From the NCBI GenBank assembly GCA_005888075.1, contig VBKD01000121.1, positions 1 to 12,063 on the forward strand: a DNA stretch of 12,063 bases. Reading direction: 5' to 3'. The position numbers and the translations under genes were made by a program. Position 1 is the stretch's first letter, and every line of letters begins with the position of its first letter. Of the stretch, positions 1-6,813 are shown piece after piece. Source of the DNA: Chloroflexota bacterium (lineage in GTDB: Bacteria; Chloroflexota; Dormibacteria; Dormibacterales; Dormibacteraceae). The notes below the pieces were generated by a model. The model made no database searches. It was not told where the DNA came from and saw nothing but the letters and a program-made list of their open reading frames with translations.

Positions 1-205
1 TGCCACCGAATCCGAGCAAGCTCAGAAGAAAGCCACCGATGATCGCGCCGGCGACTCCGACGACGATGTCGGCGATGCAGCCGAAGCCTCGACCCGCAAC
101 GACGCGCGCAGCGATCGCCCCGGAGATCAGCCCGACGATGATCCAGGCAAGCCACGATCCCGGCTCCAGGTTGATGTTCGTAGCCAGGATGGCTTCAGCC
201 GGCAA
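1..205 (-). CDS. GlsB/YeaQ/YmgE-family small membrane protein (3' end outside window)
   Basis: The minus strand encodes about 68 residues before the window ends. A short hydrophilic start is followed by a glycine/alanine-rich hydrophobic protein with segments such as SWLAWIIVGLISGAIAARVV and VGVAGAIIGGFLLSLLGFGG. This pattern of Gly-rich transmembrane helices around a short GRGFGC turn is typical of the transglycosylase-associated / GlsB-YeaQ-YmgE family, small inner-membrane proteins often linked to envelope stress. No in-frame ATG precedes the conserved part. I chose TTG at 205-203, which has AGAGGA about 10 nt upstream and overlaps the end of the preceding gene by 11 bp, suggesting translational coupling. 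The family call rests on residue pattern. The exact start is uncertain and the C-terminus is missing. Confidence 0.75.
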   Translation of the reverse strand, partial: MPAEAILATNINLEPGSWLAWIIVGLISGAIAARVVAGRGFGCIADIVVGVAGAIIGGFLLSLLGFGG

Positions 206-785
206 GGTGACCAAATCCTCTCAGAATCTTCAAAGCCTCCTGCTCGGCTTCGAGAAGTGTCGGGGCATAAGCGCGAATGCCGCATAAAGCGTAGGCCCAC
301 TCAGGGCTTGGTGGGCCCTGCGAGTGAAGCCTGAAAGTGGGCGGGTAAAAGAAGATTCTCTCGCCCTTCACCTTCTTGATCACCGGGCGCTTCGCCAGTA
401 CCTCTTCGAGAGACTGACCGCTGGGCAGGCGACCGGCTTGAAATTCCAGACGCCGCAATTTGGCCAGCGGATGATCCTCGTCTCTCATCGCGACTCGGAT
501 TCCATATTGAGCGCTTAGATCGCGCATGAAGATGGTGATGATCAAAGCGTCGGTCTCGTCGCCGGTCATCTTCACGAAACCGGCGGCGCTTACATCGTTT
601 GACTCAGCGTTTCGCAGGTGCCGGAAGAACTCCATCTCGAACAGGCTTCTCGATTGCGAGCTGGCGACCCACGGCTCGCCGGAGCGCCATGTCCTTGCCC
701 GGGCAAGAGCATCGAACTCTTCGTGCATGCCTTCCAGGCGGTTTTCAGGGAGACCGTACAAGGTGTAGTGGAGTACTCGCGGCAT
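195..785 (-). CDS. hypothetical protein downstream of virB4-like gene
   Basis: This 196-residue ORF begins at ATG 785-783, 19 nt after the stop of the VirB4-like gene, in the same direction. It has no signal peptide or membrane segment. The middle (DALIITIFMRDL, around residues 80-91) looks like a buried beta strand, followed by charged, mixed helix/strand sequence and a basic patch (KRPVIKKVKGER) near residue 135. I do not recognise a family. Position in the operon suggests co-expression with the transfer ATPase, possibly an accessory of the same locus, but nothing in the sequence proves that role. The long frame with balanced composition, and coupling to the genes on both sides, argue that it is real. 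The Shine-Dalgarno is weak (ACGGA). Confidence 0.7.
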   Translation of the reverse strand: MPRVLHYTLYGLPENRLEGMHEEFDALARARTWRSGEPWVASSQSRSLFEMEFFRHLRNAESNDVSAAGFVKMTGDETDALIITIFMRDLSAQYGIRVAMRDEDHPLAKLRRLEFQAGRLPSGQSLEEVLAKRPVIKKVKGERIFFYPPTFRLHSQGPPSPEWAYALCGIRAYAPTLLEAEQEALKILRGFGHLAG

Positions 786-804
786 TTCCGTCTAAGAGTA
801 CCGA

Positions 805-2865
805 TCAGGACACGGGTCGGGACCCCGCTCTAGCCAGGCGCATTGCCTCTTCCTGCCAGGGCGGCGCCTGGACCCGCATCGGGAGACGATCGGAGCCGGC
901 CGCGAGTAGGAAATCGCCCCGATGGGCCGCCTCGAGCCAGGCTCGGTGCCGGGGACTGAGATGGAAAGCCGTCTGGAGCTTGGCCGCCTCGCCGGCGCGT
1001 TGGGCGCCAAAAAAGAGCAGTGCCGGGTTGGTTGCCACCACTGAGCCCTGATCTGAGCCCAGCAGATCGCCCGGATTCTGGGTGGCGAATACGAGCGAAC
1101 CGTCGTATTTGCGAATGCGACGGGCGAGGCTGACGACAAAACGGCGAATTGTCGAGTCTTCGAATAGCAGACCCAGCTCGTCGATTACAAGCATGCGACG
1201 GCGATCCTTGCGCTTGACTCGTGCCCAGAGCGCCTCGGCGAGCAGGAAATGAACCGGCGCCACCATCTCGTCTCGCAGCTCGCGCATCCCAAAGGCGACG
1301 ATGGGCGCGTCGAGGTCGACGTTGGTCGGGGCGCTGAAAATCTGACCCAAGCTACCTTGGACCCAGCGCCGCAGGACAACCGCGGCGCGCGTATCGCCCT
1401 GCAAGCGATCTGCCACGTCGCTCATCAATGGCTGGGGTATGTCCCGATAAGCCTGGCGGACCGCGAGTTCGACGATGGCGCGGTCCGACTCGTCCAGACC
1501 TCCGCAAATGCACGCGCATAGGTCCACCGCGTCTGCCGCGGCAGGCCCGATCCAGCTTTCGTCGCGGCGGTCTGAAGGTCTCAAATCCAGGACGTTCAGG
1601 GCGTGGGCGGAGCCGAGCGCGAGTTGAACGTCGATACCGCCTAGCTCTATGGCAAGGCGGCCATATTCGTGCTCGGGATCGATGATGTAAACCTGGGTTC
1701 CCCGCCCGAGCGCACCCATCGCAAGCATGGAGAGTAGGTAGGTTTTGCCTGCACCTGAATGCCCGAAGACGCCAATGTTGGCATTGGCGTATCGGCGCTG
1801 ATCGAACGGATCGACGAGCACAGGGGCACCTGTGGAGGTATGGCGACCGAGTACAAGTCCGCCCGGCTGCTGGAGGTCCGCTTCATGCCATGGGAAGAAC
1901 GTCACCAGCGCGCTGGTGTCCAGAACGCGCTTGCGCTGCAACCGATCATCACCGCCGGGACGCGTCGCCGTGTAGCCGTCAAACATGCGCAACGTGCACG
2001 GCTGAAGGTCACACAGAATTCCCCGCGCGGCTGATTCGATTCGGCGAGAGCCGAGCTCAAGCTCCGATTCATTGGCGGCGGTCAGCGTCAGGTAGATAGA
2101 GACGTGGAAGGCTTTGTCCTGGCTGGAGACGAGGCGACGCTGGAGGTCTTCGGCGTTCGGCAACGCGCCGGCGAGGGTTGGATCCGAAGTGCCGGCGTTC
2201 AGCTCCACCATTCGCGATGCGCGCATGTTGATCAACTGGCGTTGCAGGTAAGCGACGATCCACGCTACGGGCAACGGCACGACGTGCCAGCTAAGGCTGA
2301 TGGCATGGCCTCGTGGAAGAAGATTGAATAACCATCCGGGCTCGAGATCCACTCCGGGTAGCCTTTCGACAAACCAGCTGCGGCTGAAACCATGCTCGTG
2401 CAGGTAGCGATTCGCGAGCTCCCGGCCAAACGACTGTGGTTTTGGCAACGACCAAGCGTCGAATCCAATGCCCATCTCCGCGAGGTAGGCTTGAGCGCGT
2501 TTCGACTGTTTCTCATGAGTGATCATCGAAGTCACGAATTGGTGAGACGTGCGCGACGCTCGGATCTGGTCAACAAAACTCAGGTCGGCGCCGCGCATGT
2601 CATCGAACAAAGCGGGCAGCGTGGCTTGATGATCGGCTTCGGTTTCTGCTCCAGGCTGGACTTCGATGATGACTTGCATTGGAGCGTCCAAACCGTCGAG
2701 CAGTCTCCGGAACGCGTGAAGCCAGCGTTGGCGATCGTCATCGGCGGCGTCGGAAAAGCCGAGAGATCCTGTTGCGACGACGATGGCGTCATGTGTGCCG
2801 GCTAATCGCTTCGCGGCATCCCGTGGTGCAAGGCGGAGGGGGCCGAATTTGAGCGCTCGAATCAT
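805..2865 (-). CDS. VirB4/TraC-type conjugal transfer ATPase
   Basis: The 686-residue product is a type IV secretion/conjugation ATPase of the VirB4/TraC (CagE-TrbE-VirB) kind. These hexameric cytoplasmic motors energise pilus assembly or substrate transfer at the inner membrane. Walker A is GHSGAGKT at 368-375, Walker B is MLVIDEL at about 558-564, and a polar ATQNPGDL motif sits at 594-601, as expected for a RecA-like fold. The N-terminal ~330 residues are the poorly conserved VirB4 N-domain. I chose ATG 2865-2863 (MIRALKFGP) because it overlaps the prgI-like stop as ATGA. A start at 2955 would add 30 residues embedded in the upstream gene. There is no Shine-Dalgarno, so translation is probably coupled. 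It could power transfer or be a relic of a degraded mobile element; both nucleotide motifs look intact. Confidence 0.9.
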   Translation of the reverse strand: MIRALKFGPLRLAPRDAAKRLAGTHDAIVVATGSLGFSDAADDDRQRWLHAFRRLLDGLDAPMQVIIEVQPGAETEADHQATLPALFDDMRGADLSFVDQIRASRTSHQFVTSMITHEKQSKRAQAYLAEMGIGFDAWSLPKPQSFGRELANRYLHEHGFSRSWFVERLPGVDLEPGWLFNLLPRGHAISLSWHVVPLPVAWIVAYLQRQLINMRASRMVELNAGTSDPTLAGALPNAEDLQRRLVSSQDKAFHVSIYLTLTAANESELELGSRRIESAARGILCDLQPCTLRMFDGYTATRPGGDDRLQRKRVLDTSALVTFFPWHEADLQQPGGLVLGRHTSTGAPVLVDPFDQRRYANANIGVFGHSGAGKTYLLSMLAMGALGRGTQVYIIDPEHEYGRLAIELGGIDVQLALGSAHALNVLDLRPSDRRDESWIGPAAADAVDLCACICGGLDESDRAIVELAVRQAYRDIPQPLMSDVADRLQGDTRAAVVLRRWVQGSLGQIFSAPTNVDLDAPIVAFGMRELRDEMVAPVHFLLAEALWARVKRKDRRRMLVIDELGLLFEDSTIRRFVVSLARRIRKYDGSLVFATQNPGDLLGSDQGSVVATNPALLFFGAQRAGEAAKLQTAFHLSPRHRAWLEAAHRGDFLLAAGSDRLPMRVQAPPWQEEAMRLARAGSRPVS

Positions 2866-3224
2866 GCGGCAACGGGCAGCGGATTGGAGTCGAGATCCGA
2901 CTTGACCGACTCTTCCGGCAGATAGTTGACTGGCAATCGGCGTTGGTGGGTCCATTCAATTCGGTAGTTGCGTACCGCAAAGAGTGCCAAGTCGCGGATC
3001 CATTGGTCGGCCGCACGGCCACGCCACCGGCCCCATGCCGCAAGAACGCCAGCCGCAATAATCAGGCTCGCTAGGGCTCCTCGAATAGGCGCGGCCGCCC
3101 AAGGCGAAGACCACGTCGAGTACGCACCGAGCAGGGCGACCACAAGGTATGCAAGGCGCGTGGGCGTTAGGCCGTAGATCAACTTGTCCTCGAGGTCCAC
3201 GTCGAGAGGGGCTTTGGCTGGCAC
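2862..3224 (-). CDS. PrgI-family small membrane protein of a T4SS locus
   Basis: The product has 120 residues. The N-terminus PLDVDLEDKLIYGLTPTRLAYL matches the usual start of PrgI-like proteins, where a D-ED-K/L-GLT stretch precedes two transmembrane helices. The helices here are at about 23-38 and 47-64, followed by an amphipathic, basic tail. PrgI-like proteins are standard companions of VirB4 ATPases in Gram-positive and chloroflexal conjugation systems and are assumed to be part of the membrane channel (VirB3-like position). The gene begins with GTG at 3224-3222 without a clear Shine-Dalgarno. Its TGA overlaps the VirB4 ATG by 4 bp. It is the first gene of the leftward operon and diverges from the tRNA-Lys gene. 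Confidence 0.8.
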   Translation of the reverse strand: MPAKAPLDVDLEDKLIYGLTPTRLAYLVVALLGAYSTWSSPWAAAPIRGALASLIIAAGVLAAWGRWRGRAADQWIRDLALFAVRNYRIEWTHQRRLPVNYLPEESVKSDLDSNPLPVAA

Positions 3225-3315
3225 GTGAGCAAGCTAGACGGCCGGCGCGCGTGAGGGAACCCAGGCTGTTAACGGCCGGAGAACCTTAGAATCGACTAAC
3301 GGCCTAGTTCATCCC
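3225..3315. promoter_or_regulatory. divergent intergenic region between prgI-like gene and tRNA-Lys
   Basis: This 91-bp gap must hold the promoters for both the leftward T4SS operon and the tRNA. A TAGAAT box at 3287-3292, 23 bases before the tRNA start, could be a -10 element, but no good -35 is seen at the right spacing. The octamer TAACGGCC occurs twice in direct orientation (3270-3277 and 3297-3304). Both assignments are weak. Confidence 0.3.
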
Positions 3316-3384
<69 letters not shown>

Positions 3385-3391
<7 letters not shown>

Positions 3392-3399
3392 ATATTTTG
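3385..3399 (+). repeat. IS481 target-site duplication, left copy
   Basis: AGCACCAATATTTTG is repeated exactly at the other side of the IS (4746-4760). Its first 7 bases are the 3' end of the tRNA-Lys gene including CCA. Confidence 0.75.
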
Positions 3400-3404
3400 T
3401 GCAA

Positions 3405-3492
3405 GTTCGGCTGACACGTCCCCAAAGGCCTTCGGCTGATGGGTTACACACCTTCGGCTGATGCGTCACAGCTACTTCGGCTGATTTGTCAC
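3405..3492 (+). repeat. four iterated transposase-end boxes, IS481 left end
   Basis: Boxes of the form TTCGGCTGA followed by a variable GTCAC-like tail start at 3406, 3431, 3453 and 3476 (spacings 25, 22, 23). They are probably transposase binding sites in the terminal region, since inverted versions occur at the right end. They also precede the transposase start, so they could affect its expression. Confidence 0.7.
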
Positions 3493-3511
3493 GCTCCCGC
3501 CTATGAGGGAG

Positions 3512-4678
3512 ATGAGTGTGACTGAGCAAAGGTACAAGGCGATTCTGGCGGTTATTGCCGACGGTCGGACGGTGAGCGAGGTGGCGACGGATTGGGGAGT
3601 GTGTCGGCGGACGATGCACCGTTGGCTGGCGCAGTACGAGGCTGAGGGACTTGAAGGACTGAGCGACCGTTCCCGCCGCCCGGCGCACTGCCCTCATCAG
3701 ATGCCAGCGACGATCGAAGCAATTGTGCTCGAGATGCGTCGCTCGCATCGGTACTGGGGAGCTCACCGAATCGCTTATGAGCTGGCTCGCAAGCAGGTTG
3801 AGCCGGCGCCCTCAGAGTCGGCGGTCTATCGCTGTCTGGTGCGGGCCGCCGTCATCGACCCCATGACACGACGCCGGCGCCGGGAAACCTGGAAACGCTG
3901 GGAGCGCGCAGCGCCGATGGAGCTCTGGCAGTTCGACGTGGTGCACGGCTTCTTGCTCTCCGACGGCAGCTCAGCCAAAGCCTTGACCGGAATCGATGAC
4001 TACTCCAGGTTCTGCATCTCGGCCAGGCTCATGGCACGCGAGCGGACGCAGGCGGTCTGCGATGGATTCAGTTCAGCGCTGCAGGCCTATGGCGTCCCAC
4101 AGCAGGTCCTGACCGATAACGGCAAGGTCTTTACCGGCCGCTATGCCCAACCCCCGGTCGAGGTGCTGTTCGACCGCATCTGCCGTGAAAACGGCGTTGA
4201 CCACATCCTCACGATGCCGCGCAAGCCGACCACGACCGGCAAAATCGAGCGCTTTCACCGCACCCTCAGAGCAGAGTTCGACACCAGGCAGATGTTCCGC
4301 AACCTGAAGGCAGCACAGGAGGCGCTCGATGAGTGGGTGACTTACTACAACACGCAACGTCCGCACCAGTCGCTGGGCGACCGGACGCCGCAGACTCGAT
4401 TCCAGGCGCAGGGCGACCAGGTCCGACACGAGCTACGCCGGCCACAGCGCAATGGTGAGCAATGGGTCTCGCGCCTGGTGGCTCGAAACGGTGTTGTCTG
4501 CGTTGACTCTCAGCACATCAGCGTGGGCAAGCACTACGGCGGCAGCTCCTGCGACGTCCTCGTGACACCTGGCCTCTTTCAGTTCTGGGCCGGCAACGAG
4601 CTACTCAAAACCGCGGCTCGGGCGAGCGCCGGTGAGATCCGCAAGAAGCACGCCGAAGGCACAGCGGCGAGGCGATAA
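3512..4678 (+). CDS. IS481-family transposase (DDE/rve integrase core)
   Basis: The product has 388 residues. An N-terminal helix-turn-helix (VSEVATDWGVCRRTMHRWLA, about residues 21-40) would bind the element ends. It is followed by a DDE catalytic core: Asp142 in ELWQFDVVHG, Asp202 in LTDNGKVF and Glu246 in GKIERFHRTLR, then the conserved YYNTQRPHQSLG segment. The reaction is cut-and-paste or copy transposition of the surrounding IS. All catalytic residues are present and no stop or frameshift is seen, so it looks active. Three starts are possible: ATG 3503, ATG 3512 and GTG 3518. GAGGGAG at 3505-3511 lies 6 nt before GTG 3518, which has the best spacing. I list 3512 because family members usually begin MSVTEQRY. 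Confidence 0.92.
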   Translation: MSVTEQRYKAILAVIADGRTVSEVATDWGVCRRTMHRWLAQYEAEGLEGLSDRSRRPAHCPHQMPATIEAIVLEMRRSHRYWGAHRIAYELARKQVEPAPSESAVYRCLVRAAVIDPMTRRRRRETWKRWERAAPMELWQFDVVHGFLLSDGSSAKALTGIDDYSRFCISARLMARERTQAVCDGFSSALQAYGVPQQVLTDNGKVFTGRYAQPPVEVLFDRICRENGVDHILTMPRKPTTTGKIERFHRTLRAEFDTRQMFRNLKAAQEALDEWVTYYNTQRPHQSLGDRTPQTRFQAQGDQVRHELRRPQRNGEQWVSRLVARNGVVCVDSQHISVGKHYGGSSCDVLVTPGLFQFWAGNELLKTAARASAGEIRKKHAEGTAARR

Positions 4679-4745
4679 ATTGAGATGGGAGTGAGACAGA
4701 TCAACCGAAATACATTCCGGACGCATCACCCGAAGGTCTATACCC

Positions 4746-4760
4746 AGCACCAATATTTTG
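4746..4760 (+). repeat. IS481 target-site duplication, right copy
   Basis: This is an exact match to 3385-3399. Removing the IS and one copy would join the tRNA 3' end directly to GGTAGTTCATC at 4760 onward, giving the pre-insertion sequence. Confidence 0.75.
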
Positions 4761-4896
4761 GTAGTTCATCTCTTTTCGTTGACCACATGTTGTGGCCGCT
4801 GTGGCCCGATGCGTCACATTCGCGGCATTTGACAGCTTACGGATCAGATCGAGCATCCCGACCGCGATGAGTCAATGACAAGAGGTGCTCAGTCAC
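4761..4896. other. intergenic DNA between IS481 right flank and small ORF
   Basis: The stretch contains a short hairpin, CCACA-TGT-TGTGG (4783-4795), two direct TGTGGCC copies (4791-4797 and 4800-4806), and a perfect -35-like TTGACA near 4829 without a convincing -10. The 11-mer GATGCGTCACA at 4808-4818 is identical to part of the third IS481 end box (3460-3470), although it lies outside the element. Confidence 0.4.
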
Positions 4897-5175
4897 ATGC
4901 CCTTCTACCAGACCGACCATGGCGAAGTTGTGGAGGTTAGGCACATTTACCTGACGCCGGTCAATCAGCCAGACGTCGTTGTGGTCGTGCGCGAGGCTTA
5001 CGAGGAGGTCGTTGAGCGAGAAGAGGCCGACTTCTTCCGCCGACATCCAGGTGGGCAACTATGCGACGGACACATACACGAAACATTCGAAGATGCCCGA
5101 TCTTGTGCAAATCGGACAGAGCTCGATCCGATTTGGAGTGATTTGGCAACGGCTGTTGCTCGGCGGGTTGAGTGA
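4897..5175 (+). CDS. small hypothetical acidic protein
   Basis: The frame encodes 92 residues starting MPFYQTDHGEVVEVRHIYL. It is rich in Glu/Asp and Val in its first half, contains an amphipathic helix-like stretch (REAYEEVVEREEADFFRR) and two cysteines, and ends in a helical tail. No known family is recognised. I prefer ATG 4897 over GTG 4885; AGAGG at 4881-4885 lies 11 nt upstream, slightly far. The antisense ORF over the same bases is shorter and less protein-like, but coding on this strand is not certain. It converges on the lipoprotein gene (54-bp gap) and lies inside the putative tRNA-flanked island, so it may be cargo. Confidence 0.5.
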   Translation: MPFYQTDHGEVVEVRHIYLTPVNQPDVVVVVREAYEEVVEREEADFFRRHPGGQLCDGHIHETFEDARSCANRTELDPIWSDLATAVARRVE

Positions 5176-5229
5176 AATTGTTCCATTCGCCGGACGGGGG
5201 ACAAGGGCGCGCCTGCCTTGCGGTCGAGG

Positions 5230-6300
5230 TCAAGGACGGACATAAGCGCCGGGTACGACCGTCGCTGACCCGTCCGGATGCTCGATGAGGACGTGGATCG
5301 TAGGGCGCAGGGCTTGGTCGCTGACCATCTTGAGCATAAGCGCGAAGTCTTCGCCGCCGGGTTGGGCAAGGTACGTCACCAGCTCCTCGGCGCCGTCGTA
5401 ACGCCAGAGCACACGACCTGTCGCGAGGTCGATCGCATCGAGCTTGGTCGGGAACCCCGAGGTCCAAGCGTGCGGCGTGGCGATCGCGATTCGGTCGTCG
5501 CCGCTGAACGCGAGGATGTCCACCGAGGGATCAAATGTCGTGGAGGAGCCGGTCGTCAGATCGATCACAGTCGTGTGAGCCGCACCCTGACCGGTCGACC
5601 CAAGGGAGTTCAAGGCGATCAGCCTGGCGTCGTGGCTGGTGACAACATCGTTGCCAATTCCTGACCCGATCGAAGCGTGCAGCAACGTCCTTCCGTCAGT
5701 GAGCCCGATGACCGAATACTCGGTCGCCACGAGAGATCGGGCGCGATCCACGATGGCTTTGGGCTCGGTCTCGAAGGCGCAGGCCACGATACCGATGGCG
5801 TTTCCAAGGCCTGACTCGGGATTCGGCCCGGTTCCGACCACCGCGACAGTCTGCGTGTAGGTCGATACCTGCCATGACAGAACGAAATTGCCATTCTGGA
5901 ACGACATGCTGCAAAGGTGCCGGTTGTCGTCTGCCCACACGATCTGGCGGAGTCCCGACGGCACAGGGAAGGTCGGCTGGGGTCGCCCAAGCGCATCTAA
6001 AATCGGGCCATAGCTCACACCCCGGTCATCGCTGAAGAAGGCCGATCCATCGGGCGACTGGACGAGGTTGGTGAACTGATCTAGCGGCCGGGCGAGCTTG
6101 ATCGTCGCCCGTGGCTTGCCCGTCCAGTCGATTCCGACGTACCAGCCGGCGTGTTTCGAATCCCGCGCGTAGATCAGAGGGGCGGCCGCGGGGGGTGGGC
6201 CATAGTCTTCGAGTGGCGAAGGGGTCGTGCTCGACGCGGCGGAAGGTTGGCTCTCACAGGCCGCAAGGAGAAGGACGAGCGCGACGACGAGAGTTTTCAC
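5230..6300 (-). CDS. predicted lipoprotein with WD40/PQQ-like beta-propeller character
   Basis: The product has 356 residues. A type II signal peptide (MKTLVVALVLLLAAC) ends in the lipobox LLAAC with Cys15, followed by a Ser/Thr/Pro-rich linker to about residue 40, so the mature protein should be anchored outside the membrane. The rest is beta-rich with recurring blade-like strands such as VQSPDGSAFFSDD, GDDRIAIATPHAW and AIDLATGRVLWRYDG, resembling WD40-like or PQQ-like propellers. No catalytic motif is visible; ligand or protein binding is a guess. The only possible start is GTG 6300-6298, because a TGA lies in frame 9 nt upstream. There is no Shine-Dalgarno, so it may be leaderless or weakly translated. 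It is the largest cargo gene between the two tRNA repeats. Confidence 0.8.
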   Translation of the reverse strand: MKTLVVALVLLLAACESQPSAASSTTPSPLEDYGPPPAAAPLIYARDSKHAGWYVGIDWTGKPRATIKLARPLDQFTNLVQSPDGSAFFSDDRGVSYGPILDALGRPQPTFPVPSGLRQIVWADDNRHLCSMSFQNGNFVLSWQVSTYTQTVAVVGTGPNPESGLGNAIGIVACAFETEPKAIVDRARSLVATEYSVIGLTDGRTLLHASIGSGIGNDVVTSHDARLIALNSLGSTGQGAAHTTVIDLTTGSSTTFDPSVDILAFSGDDRIAIATPHAWTSGFPTKLDAIDLATGRVLWRYDGAEELVTYLAQPGGEDFALMLKMVSDQALRPTIHVLIEHPDGSATVVPGAYVRP

Positions 6301-6586
6301 CGCACATCATTAACGATCGCGGCTGGGCAGCCGTTACTCGCCATTGTTTTACGTCGGCAGTCTCCCGCCGTTGATCGTGCTCCTGCCGTTCTGCGTTCCG
6401 AAAGGCGCAGGCCAGGCTGAAGTTCGCTGAGCGCAGTCTGACCGCCTTCTGACAACCTAATTGACAGCGTACCCAGGGCAATCTGCGACACGCCAGGACG
6501 CTCTGTGCACAAACCCGTCAGGGCGCCGAATACGCGAGGCACGCCCTGACATGTCCTGACGCTTCCTGGCAAGGAAGGTCAATCTC
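6301..6586. promoter_or_regulatory. non-coding region with clustered CTGAC motifs upstream of lipoprotein gene and tRNA fragment
   Basis: No gene is seen. CTGAC occurs at 6438, 6449, 6546 and 6556, inverted (GTCAG) at 6517, with a near match TTGAC at 6461. Several spacings are 10-12 bp, about one helical turn. GTCAGGGCG (6517-6525) and CGCCCTGAC (6542-6550) form a perfect 9-bp inverted repeat with a 16-nt loop. CTTCC-N6-GGAAG (6562-6577) lies just before the tRNA repeat. These could be regulator sites for the lipoprotein gene, or arm-type sites of an integrase. Neither is proven. Confidence 0.4.
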
Positions 6587-6631
6587 CTCTTAATCCCAAG
6601 GTTCAGGGTTCGATTCCCGGCGCGAGCACCA
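6587..6631 (+). repeat. attR-like tRNA-Lys 3' fragment, copy 2
   Basis: The sequence matches 3347-3391 at 44 of 45 positions and starts exactly at the first anticodon-loop base. The 5' half of a tRNA is absent upstream, so it cannot fold into a functional tRNA. The single change (T to G at 6619) breaks the outer T-stem pair, consistent with loss of selection. Confidence 0.85.
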
Positions 6632-6637
6632 TCTGAA

Positions 6638-6756
6638 TGTGCAAGTTCGGCTGAAGTGCGACAAAACGCCTTCGGCTGATGGTTGTCAGTACTTCGGGTG
6701 ATGCTTTACACCTACTTCGGCTGAGGCTTGACACCCCTCGTGTGAGAGAGATGCGC
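6638..6756 (+). mobile_element. degenerate left end of a second IS481-family element
   Basis: The remnant starts TGTGCAAGTTCGGCTGA as in the complete IS and carries four TTCGG boxes starting at 6646, 6671, 6693 and 6716. Their spacings, 25, 22 and 23, are identical to those of the intact element. Similarity continues to the GAGAGAGATG just before the expected transposase start and then stops, so no transposase remains. Many bases between boxes differ, so this is an older or different family member rather than a recent copy. It begins 6 nt after the CCA of the tRNA fragment, the same offset as the complete IS from the real tRNA. Confidence 0.8.
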
Positions 6757-6813
6757 ATGCGGGCCGGGTCTCGGACACGTTTGCACATGAGCGACTAGAT
6801 TTGGAGCATGGAC

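Larger units (their letters stand above)
3398..4745 (+). mobile_element. IS481-family insertion sequence, apparently complete
   Basis: The element of about 1.35 kb carries one transposase gene. Its left end starts TGTGCAAG and holds four copies of a TTCGGCTGA box starting at 3406, 3431, 3453 and 3476. The right end holds two inverted copies (TCAACCGAA at 4701-4709 and TCACCCGAA at 4726-4734), 25 bp apart like the two outermost left boxes. The flanks share the 15-mer AGCACCAATATTTTG at 3385-3399 and 4746-4760. IS481 relatives are known for variable target duplications of this size. Because the second element in this window also begins TGTGCAAG, the true duplication is probably 13 bp with TG belonging to the IS. 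The exact right edge is uncertain by a few bases. Confidence 0.85.

Noticed and set aside
599..1051. Plus-strand ORF of 150 residues opposite the left operon
   Set aside because: It overlaps two better-supported minus-strand genes, is Arg/Ser/Pro-rich, and shows the composition of a shadow frame in GC-rich DNA.
2866..2955. Longer VirB4 start giving 30 extra N-terminal residues
   Set aside because: The extra segment lies wholly inside the PrgI-like gene, and the ATGA overlap at 2862-2865 gives a standard coupled start.
3405..3492. Regularly spaced TTCGGCTGA repeats as a CRISPR array
   Set aside because: Units are short and degenerate, spacing is only 22-25 bp with no spacer-length unique segments, and inverted copies lie at the other IS end. 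They are transposon end boxes.
4837..5058. Minus-strand 73-residue ORF opposite the small acidic protein
   Set aside because: It is shorter and antisense to a longer, more protein-like frame. I could not find a convincing ribosome site or family resemblance.
6587..6631. Second functional tRNA-Lys gene
   Set aside because: The acceptor 5' strand, D arm and 5' half of the anticodon stem are absent upstream, and the T stem carries a mismatch.
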